Positions 9,608 through 22,822 of a stretch of DNA of 64,000 bases are shown piece after piece. Every line of letters starts with the position of its first letter. Positions within the stretch are counted from its first letter, which is position 1. Under the pieces are notes generated by a model, which was given only the letters and a program-made list of their open reading frames with translations, was not told the DNA's origin and searched no databases. Source of the DNA: Pyropia haitanensis (lineage: Eukaryota; Rhodophyta; Bangiophyceae; Bangiales; Bangiaceae); the NCBI GenBank assembly GCA_008729055.1, contig SDUX01000001.1:1550001-1614000 (forward strand). Reading direction: 5' to 3'. The position numbers and the translations under genes were made by a program.

Positions 9608-12600
9608 GGCAGCGAAAGAGGGGCGCAAGGACGGGTTGGGGAAGGGGAAGGAGGAGGGACGGGGTGAGGAAGGGCGCGGCGGGGGAATCGTGTGGGGAAG
9701 AGCTGGGAAAGGGGGGGATACGGGGTCTGGAGAGGATGGAGAGGGGATGCTGGCGGGGATGAAAGCGGGTCACCCTACTTCAACTTGGGGTGGTGCGGCG
9801 GACGGCAGATGCGGGGCGGCGCCGGGTCGTGTCGGCGCCACGTCTCTGTAATAGAGGCACGGCATCGCGCGTTTGGCGGCGACGAAAAGAGTCGCATGCG
9901 GCGCGTCTCGTCGCTGGCACACTCCCCGCCTTGTGTCGCCTACCCTCCTCCCCGGGTGGGTGGCGCGCCGAGCGCGCCGGCGTCGCGGGCGGGGGCGGGG
10001 GCGGGGGCGGGGTAGCGGAATCCCCCGGCCGCCTCGCCACCGCCGCGGCCGCGGAGGGTCGGCCAGCCGTGACCATCCACACGGCCCACACCGGCGACCG
10101 GGCGGGGGGGGGGGCTTTCGCGACCGCCGCCGACGGGTGGGCTCAACGTCCGCTCCTTGCGGACGACGGGGGGGGAGGGGTAGTGGCGGGGCGGCGTCCC
10201 TGGCTGCCACCGCCGCCGCCGATTTCTTGGCCAGGCCTGGCAGCCGACCCGTCGTGGCCGCGGGCGCGAGGGAATCTCCCCTGGTTCACGCCCTTCCCCC
10301 TCCCACTGGGTCAATATGCCGCCCCTGCGACCGCCCTCTCGCTGAACCTCCGCCGCCGTCTTGGTGTAGGGTGACCCTTGACGGGAAGGACACCACTGGG
10401 GTGGCCGCCTCGACGGAACAGCCGCGGTCTGTCAATCGCCTTCCTCGCAGCAACTGCCGGAGCGGATCTCCCCGGCGTGCAGGCGAGCAATTCGGCATGA
10501 TTTCTTGAAACGAAGGCTAAAATAAGTGCAGGTGACCTGTTTTTTTGTGGGCTATTGGGCCACGTCCCCCCAGGACCTCTACAGGGCATGCGCCGCGGTC
10601 TGAAAAGCTTGCCTTTGAGCATGCAAGCGGTCAAGCGTACATCGATGGATTCAGGAATGAGTAGGCGTCCACGGGCAGGCGGCGGCGGCCGTGATCGATA
10701 TTGGCCGCACATGTCGCGTGATGCGCAGAGTGTAAAGCTTTGCTGGATCAAACACATACCACTCGAGGTGGCGGTCGCGACCGCTCTGTGCGCGTCGCAC
10801 GCTGCGCCGCGTCAGGCCGCAAGTTGGTCGACCCCTGTTCGAAGTTGAACGAACCAGGACGTGTGAAGAGAAGCCTGACCGCAACGCGCGTTAGTCAAGT
10901 GGCGAAATATCGATCCATCCGCCCGCGAATAGATCTTTCGTCGATGATTACTTTGAAAAGCAGAGCCGTGCTTTGATTTCGCTGAGTCACTGGTCGTCGA
11001 AGAAAGACACCTGGGCGCCTCGCACGTCGGGCGTGCCCCACCTCCCCCCGTACGTCAATATCACCCGTATTACTTCCAAGCTATCCGGCACTCCATGTGG
11101 GCCTGGTGGAACGGGCGTGTTGGCGGTGGGTGTTGCCTATGGCGTCGTCCATCGACATGCACAGCGCCGTGCGTCGTGGGGACGGGACGACGCTGCAGAC
11201 GCAGGCGCCAGAGTATCCGCTGCCGTCGACCAGTCCAGCTGCCCCCGACATAGACGGGAAGCCGCAACCACCTTCGCCGCCGCCCCACACCCCCCCCCTT
11301 CCACCTCCGAGGTCGCGAGGGACGCCTATCGCTGCGCCGTTGCGGGTGACACCGGCACAGATGCTACCAGCAGCACCTTGGGCAATCATCGCAGGCGGCC
11401 GCGATGCGTCATGGACTCAGCATCGCATCAAAAGCCGCACGGTCGTCGCGGTGCGGCCGCTCCGCATGGGCGCACATTGGCCTCCTTGACGTTGTCCGAC
11501 TCGGTGGCGGCGCAACTGCCGCCACCATCCGCCACTTTGGCAAGCTTGCTGGGATCTCGTGCGGCGGCCGCGCTGAGGGTGGCCACAAACCATACATGGG
11601 GGGCGGCAGCGTCTGTCGCGCGGTTTGCGGCGGCGCCGCCACAGCCACGACCTGAACTCTGTTGCATGAACTCACCATTGTTCGCGTCAAGAACGAGTCA
11701 ACGCACGCCACGTCTGAAAAGCAGCCACAAGCAGTTACCGCGACCTGGACCGAAGCCCTCTAGAATCTTGAACAAAACAAGCCACACAGAGCAGATGAAG
11801 GGAAGCCCCCCGAGTTCCGAGGCTTCTAACCGCTATTGGCACTTTTCAGTGGGTGGTCCACATGCGTGAATCGAGGGGGAACGAATCCGAGCGGGGGTGA
11901 GTGCCAGTAGAGAGCTTCGGCATGCACGGCGTGGGTACCAAAAGTGGGTAAAATGTGGGTGTGCGACCAACGTCGACGTACCCACATGTGTACCCACGTC
12001 GAGCTTCGGCACGTACTCAAATATCAATCGGGTCCGTCGCGCGCGTTCCCGCGGTCGGCCCAACAGAAAGAAAGCCACTTACGGCATACCGCCGTTTTCC
12101 ACACGTATTTAGGGCGCACAACGGCACCTGTGTGTGCTGAGTCTGGGACTGACAGCCCGTACCGCGTTTAGATGGGCCGCTGTGACGAGGAGGCGTGGGG
12201 GGAGGAAGGGAGGGCGGGTCCAGGGGCCAAGAGCGAAAGCCAACGCGAACGGTCCACGCCCGTGCCTCGGAAGCAGGCGTACTGTACACAAAGGAGCGCC
12301 ACAGCACGGTGGACAGCCCTCAGCAGAGGGCGTCCAGACGGCGGCGGTGCTGCTCAGGTGGCAGCCGTCAGTCGGAAAGTATCTGGCCGTGCGCGCACCC
12401 TTTATCTAATTACGTGTTGGGGTGGCGCGATGCACGCCGCGGGAAGCGCACTCGGACCGGTATCTGACGTGGGTACGGGGGGGTGAATAGCCATTTATGG
12501 GTCGTCAAATGTGGGTCGGAGGCTGAACGTGGCAGAAACGTGTGCCCGACCGACGCCACCGACCCACATTTGACATGCCGAATCCCTCTAGTGCCGGTGC

Positions 12601-14588
12601 CGGTGGGAAGTTGCACGTCTTTGTGGGCGGCACCTCTTGTCGACGGCCGCCCCCCCGCCTGACCCAGCCATCCATCCACCCACTCACCTACCCACCCACC
12701 CAACCGCCCGCCTGCTCGAGTCTCCTTCTAGCACTATCATCAGACTTTGACAGTACGTCCGCCGCACGTCCCTGCGCTCGTGGGCGCGACCCTCCAGATC
12801 AAAGCGAGCAGAGGCCGCCCCCGCGTCACGGCCGCCACAAACTTCCGCCGGTGCGTCAGTGACACCCCACAGATCTCACACACCAACCACCCCCACCCAC
12901 CACCGATGCAATCCGGGCTGTTTACAGTACCCCCCACGTACGCTCCGGCTCTGCCAGCCCGGCGCCGCGTTGACGGCGCCTCGCGGCCCTCGCTGTCGCT
13001 GCCGGCCTTCTCTCCCACGACTCGGGGCCGAAGAAGACTTCTTTGTCCTCGCCGTTGGCCCAGCGCCCCGCCAGCCGAGAGCATCACCACCAATGCAGCA
13101 AACAGCCAAAAGCCAACGACGTGGCAGCCGAGTGCAGCGCCGTGTCGCTGGCTTCGGGAGGCGTACAAAATGTGTTACCAAAAAGTGCTATGAGAATCTT
13201 GTTTCTGTGTGGCCGCTGGGGAGTGCTATCAGGGAGTGCCACCTTGCGGCCACGGCGTTTGATTCTGCAGTAGTCTGTTCCCGCGGTTGATCTTTTGGGA
13301 AGGTCGGGTCAGGCACACACTCTCGCGACACCACGCGTACTCGCCAGCCGCTCCGAACAGTACACCATCGTGCCAGGTCCCCCCCTAGTTTCCACCGCTC
13401 GTGTATCCAGGATTTTGATGGAGATTAAATCGTCGGATGAGAATCCTGGTTAACCAATGTGTCGGCTTTCTTGACGATGAGCCCCGTATTCCGGTTTTCT
13501 TGTCTTCTGTCGATGAAGATTGGAGGGATCTTGTCCGGCGTCACTTGTCAACCCAGCACGAATAAAGCTTCCTTGGCAGCGGAGCCGCACGCTCAATTAC
13601 AGTACCGGATGCAAGACCCTGACGTGGCGCCATTAGGCCTCCTGTCAATGCAGTCGACCATTATGGAGGTGGGTTGGTCTTGCGTCAGACGGAGCACTGG
13701 TGTGCCACGAGCCGCCCTCTGTCAGACACGATATAGACTCTGTGGGTTGCTTTTATGGCTAGACACCTCCCGACGTGTCCGTCCGCCATTGTTGTCCCAA
13801 GTGTCGGGCAGCAGTGCATCGGCGGTCGATGCTTGCAGCACTCCGGGGACCTTGCATTTGCTTCCGAGCTGGGTGATCTGCTGGCTCTGCGCTTGCCTAC
13901 TGTTGAGTGCGGGCGCTGCAGGCCATGTGATGGCCGCAACGTACACTATGTGAGGACGGCCCTGGTTGTAGACCCCCACTGCGCCTCGGGGACGGCACCC
14001 GAGGGTAGGGTGACCCTGCCCTCTCGGGGCTGTGGCCTCCCTCGGTGGGGTATCCCTTCGTGTAACAGACCAGCAGCCAAGGCATGGGCGGCGCCGTTGT
14101 GAACGGAATTCGGCGCACTGGTGAGGGGGCCGCTCGGTGTGCCACAAACGGAGGTGCAAAGATACCGGCAATCGCACGATGCCATCCTGCACGTAGGACG
14201 TTCGTCACTTACCCGCGGTCGGACCGGCAACGGGCAGACGCGCCGTGTGCGCTAAACAGCCATTTTCAAGATCAGCAGCGAGACATATGGAACATTGGTA
14301 GACGAGACAGAGGGGCGGTTGGCGAAAGGGAACGGGTAGCAACAACGCTGCCTTCGGCGCTACAGATCATTGGAGAACAGATCATCGAAGAACAGAAAGA
14401 GAAACCACTTGTACATACCAAGTTACGCCGACAACGGACAGGCGGCCGTCCCGTCGCCCTGGAACCCCACTTCCCATGCGAGCGCCACCACCAAAGAGTG
14501 CCGTCCAGACCGCCGTACCGTGCGGCGTAAGCGTCGATCCCCCCGCGCACGCGCGCCACCCCCCCCCCTGCTCGAACCAACAGCCGCC
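9608..14588. other. About 5 kb without a supportable gene
   Basis: Positions 9608-9770 are purine-rich on + (pyrimidine-rich leader of the minus-strand gene). The remainder has mixed GC content, many short frames and no domain, tRNA or transposase that I recognise. A hydrophobic frame at 13100-13168 on the minus strand resembles a signal peptide but lacks an ATG. Confidence 0.4.
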
Positions 14589-15071
14589 TCACCCCTCGCC
14601 CGCGGAGCCCGTCCACATGTCGAGCGCGTTGGCGAGCTCCGCGACGGACGCGTCGAGCTGGACGGCCGCGTCAAACGCGGCCGCCCCCGCCGCATCCAGC
14701 GCGGCGGCATCAAAGAAGGGCGGTGCCGCCGCGGCACCGCCCGCCACCATCTGCTCGCGCGCAGCGGCGACCGCCGCCCGCGCGTCGGCAATCTGCCCCA
14801 GCACCGCCGCGACCGCCGCGCGGGCGGCGGGCTCGGCGGCGCGCACCGCTGCCGCGGCGCCGGCGACGGCGCCGTCGGCGGTGGCGCCCGCGAGGCCGGC
14901 CAGGCGCCCGAGCGCGGCGGCGGCGGCGGCGGCGGGCTCGTCGAGGAGGCGCTCGTTTTGAAAGGCGCGCTCGTCCAGCGCCGCCAGCGCCGCGTCCATG
15001 GCCGACAGGGTGCTCCGCTGCGCGGCCGTTGTGGTCGGCGGCGTGCCCGCGGGCAATGCCGCCGCGGGCGC

Positions 15072-15103
<32 letters not shown>

Positions 15104-15950
15104 GTGCCGTCGACGTTGACGATGCCGGAGGCGCCGCCGGCACGGGGACCCCAATGATGACGTCGCCGCCTGGGCCGCCGGCGCCGCCATTCCCGCCGGG
15201 CCCCGCGGCGGACCCGTCCCCCCCGTCGCCGCCATCCCCGCCGTCGCCGGCGGTAATCGTGTCGGGCACGACCGTGACACCGCTGTCGCCGCTGAAGAAC
15301 CCGCCCCCGGGCCCGAAAAACGCCTCCAGCCCCCCATCGCTGGCGGGAATGCCAACAACGATCGAGCCGCCGTCGCCGCCAACGCCCCCGTCGCCCCCCG
15401 AGCCGTCCACCCCAGCCGGCGGCACCACAGCAGACCCATCCCCGCCATCGCCACCGTCGCCGCCGTCGCCGGCAATCAGGTCGGGTACAACCACGGGGAC
15501 GGGGGCCGGCGCCGGCGCCGGTGCCGGTGCGGGGGCGGGGGCGACAACCCCCGCCACCGCCGCCGCCGCTGCTGCTGTCGCCGGCGTGGTCGTTGGCGTT
15601 GGCGTTGGCGTCGGCGTTGGCGTTGGCGTTGGCGACACGACCGCAATCGTCACGTTGCCGCCGGCGCCGCCGTCGGCGCCATTTCCGCCGGCGCCACCCG
15701 CGCCGCCATTGCCGCCATTGCCACCATTGCCGCCATTGCCAGCCACAATGGATTGCCGCCCCAGCAGCGGCGGGAGCCCTAGCCACGCCGCCCGCGGCGC
15801 GGGTGGGGGTGCCACCGCGGCACGCACGACGCGGGGCGGCGGCGCCAGTGGCCCCGCCGACGCCACCGCCACCACCGCGGCGGCGGCGAAGAGGCCCGTC
15901 GCGGTGGCCGCCCAGCGGCGGCCGACGCAACGACGGGGAAGGGGCGTCAT
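14589..15950 (-). CDS. Secreted (GGX)n / PT- and PA-repeat protein, paralogue 2
   Basis: Unrecognised family; 453 residues from the ATG at 15950, stop TGA at 14589. The signal peptide is clear: RRCVGRRW, a hydrophobic core, then AVASA before GPLAPPP, with cleavage likely after residue 32. Glycine blocks are at 68-105 (IVAGNGG to VTIAVV), 157-203 (LIAGDGG to SIVVGIP) and 230-268 (TITAGDGG to DVIIGVP). Block two contains [13 protein letters not shown], also present in paralogue 3. The linkers are short: a (PT)n run at 107-121 and an (AP)n run at 137-151. The C-terminal 145 residues are Ala-rich and probably helical, with an APPFFDAAALDA motif that matches [11 protein letters not shown] in paralogue 3. 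An in-frame extension upstream of the ATG lacks a signal peptide start, so 15950 is preferred. Confidence 0.85.
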
Positions 15951-18900
15951 GACGATGCCCTTGGGGGTGGGGTGGAGGGGTGCTTCTCTGCTATCGGGGT
16001 CCGTGGAAGAGGACGGAGGAGGAAGGCAGACCATGGGGGACTAGGTGTCAGGCAGGCACCGGCCACTATGGGACGCGGTTGAGGAAGAGAGGCATGGATA
16101 GGCGGTCGTCGGAAAGGCGCCCGGTAGGCATCCTGGGCTGTCAAGCGCTGCCGGTTGTGCGTGCCACCGCAGTGGACGGCTGGGCGCTGCCGCCGGCACC
16201 GACGGCCTGCGATCTTTTCCGCGGGGACGCCTCCCTCGGGTGGAAGAGGCGAAGGGCAGAGGGGACGTGTGGCTGGCCGCCGCCGCTGCCGCCGCCACCG
16301 CCGCTGTCTCCCCACCCCACGCGCCCGCCCGCCGCCAGCGGCCCAGCCGCCATCCGCCCGCGCGCCTTCGTTGCAGCCGCACCCCCCAAAAGGCGCGCGG
16401 ATCGCGCACGGACGTGGCGGGCCGCCCCCCCCCCCCCACGACCACCACCGGTGGCGGTGCACCGCCGCCGCCGCCGCGGCCGCAGGCGGCTGCTGCGGCC
16501 GCCGTTAGATATCCCCACCCGACTCTCATGACACGAGCCGTGTGGCAGCGGCACACCGACGGCGCTGCGGGCGGCCGCCGCCAGTGTTCTTTGGTGGTCA
16601 GCCGCGGCCGGCAGCGGCGGCGGGGACAGCACGACACAGGGGGCCGCGTCGCCGCCAGCGTTGGCACTCGAGGCCGCTACGCCGGCACGGCGGGCGCGGA
16701 TTATTTTTTTTGTTCTTTTGCAGTGGCCGCCGCCGTCGGTCTGAGTACACCCGAGACACGCCGCGGGGCGGCCGTGACCGTCTGTACCTCGACCGCCGTC
16801 GCGAGGGGGGGCCAGGCCGAGTCGGCCTTTTGGCCAGCGGTGTCGGCGTCCCCCAGCGCGCCTAGCCGACCACAGTCGGAAGAAAACAAAAAAAAAAGAG
16901 GCGCGGCCGCCGTTGCGGTGCTTGCGAGAGGCGGCGCCCGCCGACGCGGCGACGTCGGCGTGCGGGGCCGCCGTGTCACGGGCGGCGCCTCTCGTGGTTG
17001 CGGCCGGACGCGGCGGGTGGCGGCAACGCCGCCGTGGCGGTGGCGCACCCCGCCGGCGGCTCGCCCCACCGCGCAGCGTCCCGTCGTCGCGGTGGCGGCC
17101 GCGTCGGCCGCGCCGCGGGTGGCGACGCGGCCCTCACCGCGCGTCGGCCGCTGCTGTCGACCATGGCCGAGGCACCACGAATCGCGTCGCGGAGGGGGGG
17201 GGGGAGGGGCAAAATTTGCCCAGCCACACGCGCCGGTTGGGTCGCTCCCCCCACCCCCGCGTTGAACGCGCTTGCTCCACACCGCGGTCAGCCCATAGGC
17301 AAGCGGGCGCCGCGGGCACCGGTACCACCACGTTTGAGGAAAGGGTAGCCTTGTCGGCTGGGGAGAGGGCGGCAGATATACGCTTCCGACGGCGCTGGCC
17401 GGGCTCCTCGGGGTCGGAGCGGGAGAGAGTCGAAAACGACACCGCCCATCGCCTACTACAGCGTGACGCAGGGCTGGGACGCGTGGTAGGTGCGCGCGGA
17501 CATGGGTCGGAGGTGGCTCCGCTCGTGTCTGTCTTTCTACGTATACAAAGTGAGTCGGCCACAGATGGCGTTGTCGACCAACCGGCAACGGCGCGAGCCA
17601 CCGTCCGCACGACCTCCTTCCCCCGTCTCAATACTGCCTCAGTGGCATTCCCTCCCAGTTAACAGCTTTCGCTCTACCCTCCCCCCAGGCCCTGCTGAGT
17701 CTCGTTCCTCCCCCCTCCGACACTGTCCTGTCCACCTTCACCCCGGCAGTGTAGGCGGGTCTCACTCCAGACGGACCGCGTGAACGTGTCTCACCCCGAC
17801 GGGTTGGCCGCCAAGAACAAGTCGATCGCGTTGCCCAGCTCGCTAAGAGCACGACCAACAACGGCCGACCCATCTTCTGAAATGGTGAAATGGGGAGACA
17901 CGTGGTGCGACGTGTAGCGCGCTGAGTGGAACCCCCAAGTCGAGGAGCCCCTGACGTAAACGCGGGCGCCGGACTTACCCAGAAACAGGGGCTACAAGAG
18001 CCCCTCAGATATTGCTGTTTACGTTCTCTGGTGCGTCCGTTGGTGGCTCGTCGCTCGACACAACGGGGGCGCCAGGAGCACGGCGATGTGAAACGGAGCT
18101 GACGCCAGCTCAACTGAGCTGAGCCTTCTCGGATCAAGCCGAAACCACAGCGAGCGTTGGCGATCACCTCCGATCGTCCAGCGATCATGATGCGATCACC
18201 AGCTCAATTACGTCTGTTTTAGACAAATAAACGCGGCTTGGAGAGAAAGCAGCCGGTCGATCGATGCCACGTATATTGAATAATCTGATGGATGGCTGCC
18301 GCGGCTCGCCCGCGACGGGCTCTGTGGTCCACGGAACACAATCTCCTGGATGCCTTCGGCGCTGCGCCAATGACAAGGCAGAAATGCTAGGGGCAAGTGG
18401 CGAGATGCACAGCATGCGTTCGATCTCGTGTGTCTCGGGACTGGCGGATTGCGCTGTCTCGCCCCGACCTGCCCCGCATCCGCAAGGGGAATGACGCACG
18501 AGGAAGGCTGCCGTGCCGTCAGCCGTCGCTGGCGGATTGAGATCCTTGACTGGAGTGGTTGTGGGGGACAGGGAGAATGGGCGGCGCGATTTTGTCAGTT
18601 GAGCCCTGCCCGAGCAGAGTGTGCTGGACGGGCCCTCGTCCCTCTGGATGCGTGTGCGTGTCTTCACTGATCCCCCAATGGTTACGCGGAAGGCGTGTCC
18701 TTCTAATTCGACACGACGTAGGTGTGGGCGCCAGCAGGGATGCTGTGGTGGACTCTTTCCTGAGGGGTCTCGAGTGGGCCTGCCCTGGTCGGGTCGCCCG
18801 TTTGCAGCCGCATTCGGACAAGCGGGGAGGGCCGGGCAGGGGGAAGAGTCAGCCGCGGGAGCCGGCTGCGTGTGGCGGCGGCGGGAAGGGGCTCTGGAAA

Positions 18901-19636
18901 TGAAACAGATGAAGATCCGAGGGCCAGTGAGGGCGCCACTGGGTGTCACAGGCGCAGTGTCAGTACGCGACGTGTGACCGCTGGTCGCGCCTTCCCACGC
19001 GCCGACACGGCATTGGGTCGGTTGCCCGGGCAGGGCGGTCCTGGTGTGTGGCCAAAAATGCAGTGTGGGTAAGCCCCGGACGCGGGTGCCTGCAGGCACC
19101 CCATCACGCAGCACGCCTGGGGGTCGGCGGGCCGTGGCTGCCCGGCACTAGAGGCGGGCAGCATCCGCGTTCCTGGTCGTGGCGCCCCCTCGCCCTCATC
19201 CGACCCACGCCTCTCCCCGGCCAGTCATCACTCGCGCTTCGCCCCTCTCGGGCCGCGTATCCCCCCTCTCAATTTGCCCTACCAGGACGCCCCCCCCACC
19301 TGGTGCTTGTGGGCGCCCTTTTTGGCCCGTTCCAGGGGGGGGGCGAGGATTTGGGTTGTGTGCCTGCCACCAATGGCCCCCGCGCCCGCTGTTTTTTGGG
19401 CGCCTGGGGGGGGGGGGGCTGTGCGGGTCGTTCTGGTCATGCCCGCGTGGACGTCGGCCGGGAGGGTGGCGCCATCCCGCCCGCCGCTGTCCTCTCTGCC
19501 ACCAACGCCGCGACCGACACCGGTGCCCCCCCCCCCTCTGTCCCTCTCTCTGCATCGCGCCCCTCTCCTACGCTGCAATCCCTCGGGGGGGACAAACCCA
19601 TTGTACCCACACCGCCCCCCCCGAGCTGCCCCCAAT
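15951..19636. other. Gene-free stretch; leader of paralogue 2 and left flank of the transposon
   Basis: The block from 16200 to 17300 is very GC-rich and open in several frames without natural composition. From 17400 to 19600 the base composition is more even. The left terminus of the Harbinger-type element should lie somewhere here, but I could not find terminal inverted repeats by eye. Confidence 0.35.
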
Positions 19637-22025
19637 ATGAGCGGGAAGCGGCCGCGGGACGACCGGTCGCCGTCCCCAGGCCGGCGGCAATGCCCGTGGT
19701 TCTGCCTGTGCGCCTCGGCTGCGCCTCCGCCGCCGCCCCGCGAGCTGCTGGAGCGGGAGGCGGCGCGGGGTCGGGCGGCGGCGGCGGCGGCGGCGTCCTG
19801 GGCGCTGTCGGGAGTGCTGCCGCGGACGCTGGGGAGCTACGCCCCCCCGCTGGAGCCGCGGGGGACCTGGCGCGACCAGCCCCCTCGCTGGGGGACGGGC
19901 AGCGACGAGTGGCGCCCCCGGCAGCCCCCGCTGCCTCCGCCGCGATCACCGCCTTGTCATCCGCCTGCCCGTCGAGTGGCGTGGGCCGACCGTCAAGGGC
20001 CCGGCCCGCTGCCGCCGCACCAAGCCCGCAGCGAGCCGCGGGGACCCGATACGCTGCCGTCGCCGCCAGCCCGCGGACCGCCGCCTCCACGCCAGCAAGA
20101 CGGTCACGGCGGGCCGGCGTCTCCCCGCCAGCAGGACGGGCACCGTGGGCCGCCGCCTCCCCACCAGCAGGACGGGTACCGCGAGGCCCCGCCTCCCCGC
20201 CAGCAGGACGGGCACCGCGGGCTGCCGTCTCCCCGCCAGCAGGACGGGCACCGTGGGCCGCCGCCTCCCCACCAGCAGGACGGGTACCGCGAGGCCCCGC
20301 CTCCCCTCCAGCAGGACGGGCACCGCGGGCCGCCGCCTCCCCGCCAGCAGGACGGGTACCGCGGGCCGCCGCCTCCCCGCCAGCAGGACGGGTACCGCGG
20401 GCCGCCACCGCCACCGGGCCTGCGCGACGACTACCGCGGGCCATCTCCCCCCCCGCCGCCACCGCCTCGCCGACAAGACACCCGCTACAGCTCGTACCGA
20501 CAAGGGGTGGGGGGGGGGCAGCCCACCACTAGACTGCGGGACGCCCAAGAGGCAGATGGGGGCCAACCTGGGCTGGCTGGAGGAGGAGAATGTGGCGTTG
20601 GCCAAGGCAGCGGTGAAGGTCTCCCAAGACCCCATCCGCGGGGCGGACCAGAGCATGCCTGAGTACACCAAGCGCATGGTTGAGGAGTGGCGCAAGAACC
20701 TGATGGAGGCGGAGAAGGTGCCGCAGCGGCAGAGGCGCCTGGACCGAGAGGACGTGGCCATCATGCGGCAGTGGAGGAGGGTGTCAAAGGAGACTTTATT
20801 GTTTGCCATGCACTACCGCACCGTGGAGAAGATGGAGCTGACCGGGAACGTGACTGAGGAGGACCTAGTGAGCGCGGCGGTGGGGACGTACTGTGGCGTG
20901 GGGGTGTACGAGGCCATCCGGAAGGACCGTGAGGAGGACAAGAGGAAGGGGAAGAAGACCAAGCGCCAGCCAAAGACGGCCACCTGCGAGTACGTGGCCA
21001 CCTGGCGGATCCTAAGGCATACGGACAAGTTTAGTGGGGCGGCAGCAGACGCGGCGCTGGCCGCCAAGAAGAGGAGCAAAGACAAGCAGCGGGAGGAGAC
21101 GGCCGAGCTGACTGGAAACGACGACGGGGTGCTGACGGACTCGGACGATGACGGGACTGGGGGCAAGGCAGTCAGCTTCCAGGCGCGGCCTATCGGCAGC
21201 AAGGCGGCCAAGAAGCTACGCAGGGAGGTGATTGACGTGGACCGCCTGGACAAGGCTACTGAGAGGGCCAGCGCGGCGGCCGTGGAGAAGCTGGCTGTGG
21301 CGTCGCAGGACCGTAACGATATGGCCTTTATGGCAATGGAGGAGATGCGCCACACGCGCTACGCGCAGCTCTACCGCGACCAGAAGGCGCTGGAGGTGCT
21401 ACAACGGCGGGGGATATTACTCGACGGTGGGGGGGCTGGCGGGGCGGGTGGAGCTGCGGGTGGAGCTGCGGGACCGGCGGGTGTGGGGGGCTCCAAGTCT
21501 CTGGGGGGTGCGGGGGGAACGGGGCCGGCAAGTGGTATGAGGGGGGGGTCGGGGACACGTGGACGAGAGGGCCGCCGAGTCCCCGTCCGCCCTGTGCCGC
21601 GCACGCCATCCCACACGCCGTCACCCCCTCCCCCGCCTCCGCCGGAGGCGCCACCCGTCTACGAGCTGCAGTCACCGGGGCCCTCCCGGCCGCCGTCGCC
21701 GCCCTCTCGCTCTCCCACGCCAGAGGCCGTGGGCATCTCTGGCGTGTTGGCAATCGCTGCTGCTCTACCCGCCCCCAAACCTGTGTCCAGAGCGGAGCTG
21801 CGGCACCGCGCGGCTGCGGCGTCACGGGACCGCCTGCGCATGGCCGCTGCCGCACGGTCCCAAGCAACCAAGCAGAGCAACGCGGGCGCGGCTTTGTGCA
21901 GCCGTGTGCAGACGACCATCGCCCTGGAAGAAGGTGTGCCCATCTCCAGTGACGAAGAGATGGGCACTGGCTCGGACGGGTCCAGCTCAAGCTCGGGCTC
22001 CGCCACGCGCTCTCCCACTGTGTGA
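19637..22025 (+). CDS. PIF/Harbinger transposon ORF1 (trihelix/NAM-like DNA-binding protein, one frame break)
   Basis: Accessory DNA-binding protein of a PIF/Harbinger element. ORF1 proteins of this superfamily help the transposase reach the nucleus and bind the element's ends. Start ATG at 19637 (MSGKRPRDD), stop TGA at 22025, about 796 residues. The N-terminal part has Pro-rich sequence and nine 12-residue repeats such as RQQDGHRGPPPP. The frame breaks in the G10 run at 20509-20518; one base removed (or two added) joins it to the conserved part. That part begins GWLEEENVALAKAAVKVSQDP, a trihelix/SANT-like signature, and continues with a charged region and RPIGSKAAKKLRRE, typical of NAM-associated ORF1 proteins. 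The tail is Ser/Pro-rich. It converges on the transposase gene at 22823-24358. Confidence 0.75.
20090..20413. repeat. 36-bp coding minisatellite in ORF1, nine copies
   Basis: Nine consecutive 36-base units encode variants of RQQDGHRGPPPP, differing in His/Tyr, Arg/His/Leu and RGP/REA positions. A set of three units is itself repeated, giving a higher-order pattern. Confidence 0.9.
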
Positions 22026-22822
22026 CGACTCTGTACTTTCTGTCTCTTTATTGTTTTTTCTGGATGCCTCGTTCCTGCTTGTGCTGCCCCGAGGCTGCCT
22101 ACCTGCGTGGACCTATGGACCTGGATCTGGACCTGGACGTGTAGACCTGGACGTGTAGACCTGGACCTGGACCTGTTGCATGTTTCTGTTCTGGCAAAGG
22201 TTTTTTTTTCCCCGTTGGGCAGGGGTTTTTTTTTTCCTAGCACTGAGTCTGCTCGATACAGCTGCCTGGCCCAAACACAGCCAGCCGCCATGCCGCCGGA
22301 ACGTTCGTCCCCCCCCCTCCCCTCGATCCCTCCCCCCTCCCTCTCAGTCAGGCTACAGAATCCGACTTGCCGTCTGCATGCCGTGCCTATCCCTGCCGAC
22401 CCCTAACCGCCCCCGCCCTCACTTTTTTGTCTTTCTCTAGCTCAGTCGCGGAGCCAACCGTGCTGCTGCGTGCGCAGTTGGTTGCATAGAAAAAGAAGAA
22501 GAACACGCTGGGCCCTTTTTTGGTGTTCACCTCAGAGATGACTTCGCATCTTGATGAACGATGCAGATGCCGTGGCCGGCCTTGGCCGCTCACCTGTTGG
22601 GGCTGCCCCGGCCGCGTTTTTCCCGCGTCGCCTGCCCTCCCCGCTCACCCCACCGCCCAAGGGGCGTCTCAAGCGGCCCATCGGCGCAGACTCCCCCTGG
22701 AGCGGTGCTTTCTGATTGTCTGACAAGGGCCAAGCACCAAGGAGAGCGTGTTCAAGGAAAAAAAAAAACCCCGTAGGGAAAAAAAAAACCTTTTGTCTCG
22801 CTACACCGCTCTCTCTCTCTTC
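22026..22822. other. Convergent intergenic region inside the transposon
   Basis: Lies between the two convergent transposon genes. It holds a short minisatellite of TGGACC / GTGTAGACC units at about 22108-22172, several T runs, and two copies of a 10-A tract (22756-22792) just beyond the transposase stop. No gene is seen. Confidence 0.5.

Noticed and set aside
7925..9667. Plus-strand frames over paralogue 1 with apparent repeats
   Set aside because: The repeats are the 21-bp coding minisatellite read antisense; only the minus frame has a signal peptide and a natural C-terminus.
12740..13168. Minus-strand frame with a signal-peptide-like hydrophobic stretch
   Set aside because: It starts with TTG; the only internal ATG falls inside the hydrophobic part, and the rest is Arg-rich without a family.
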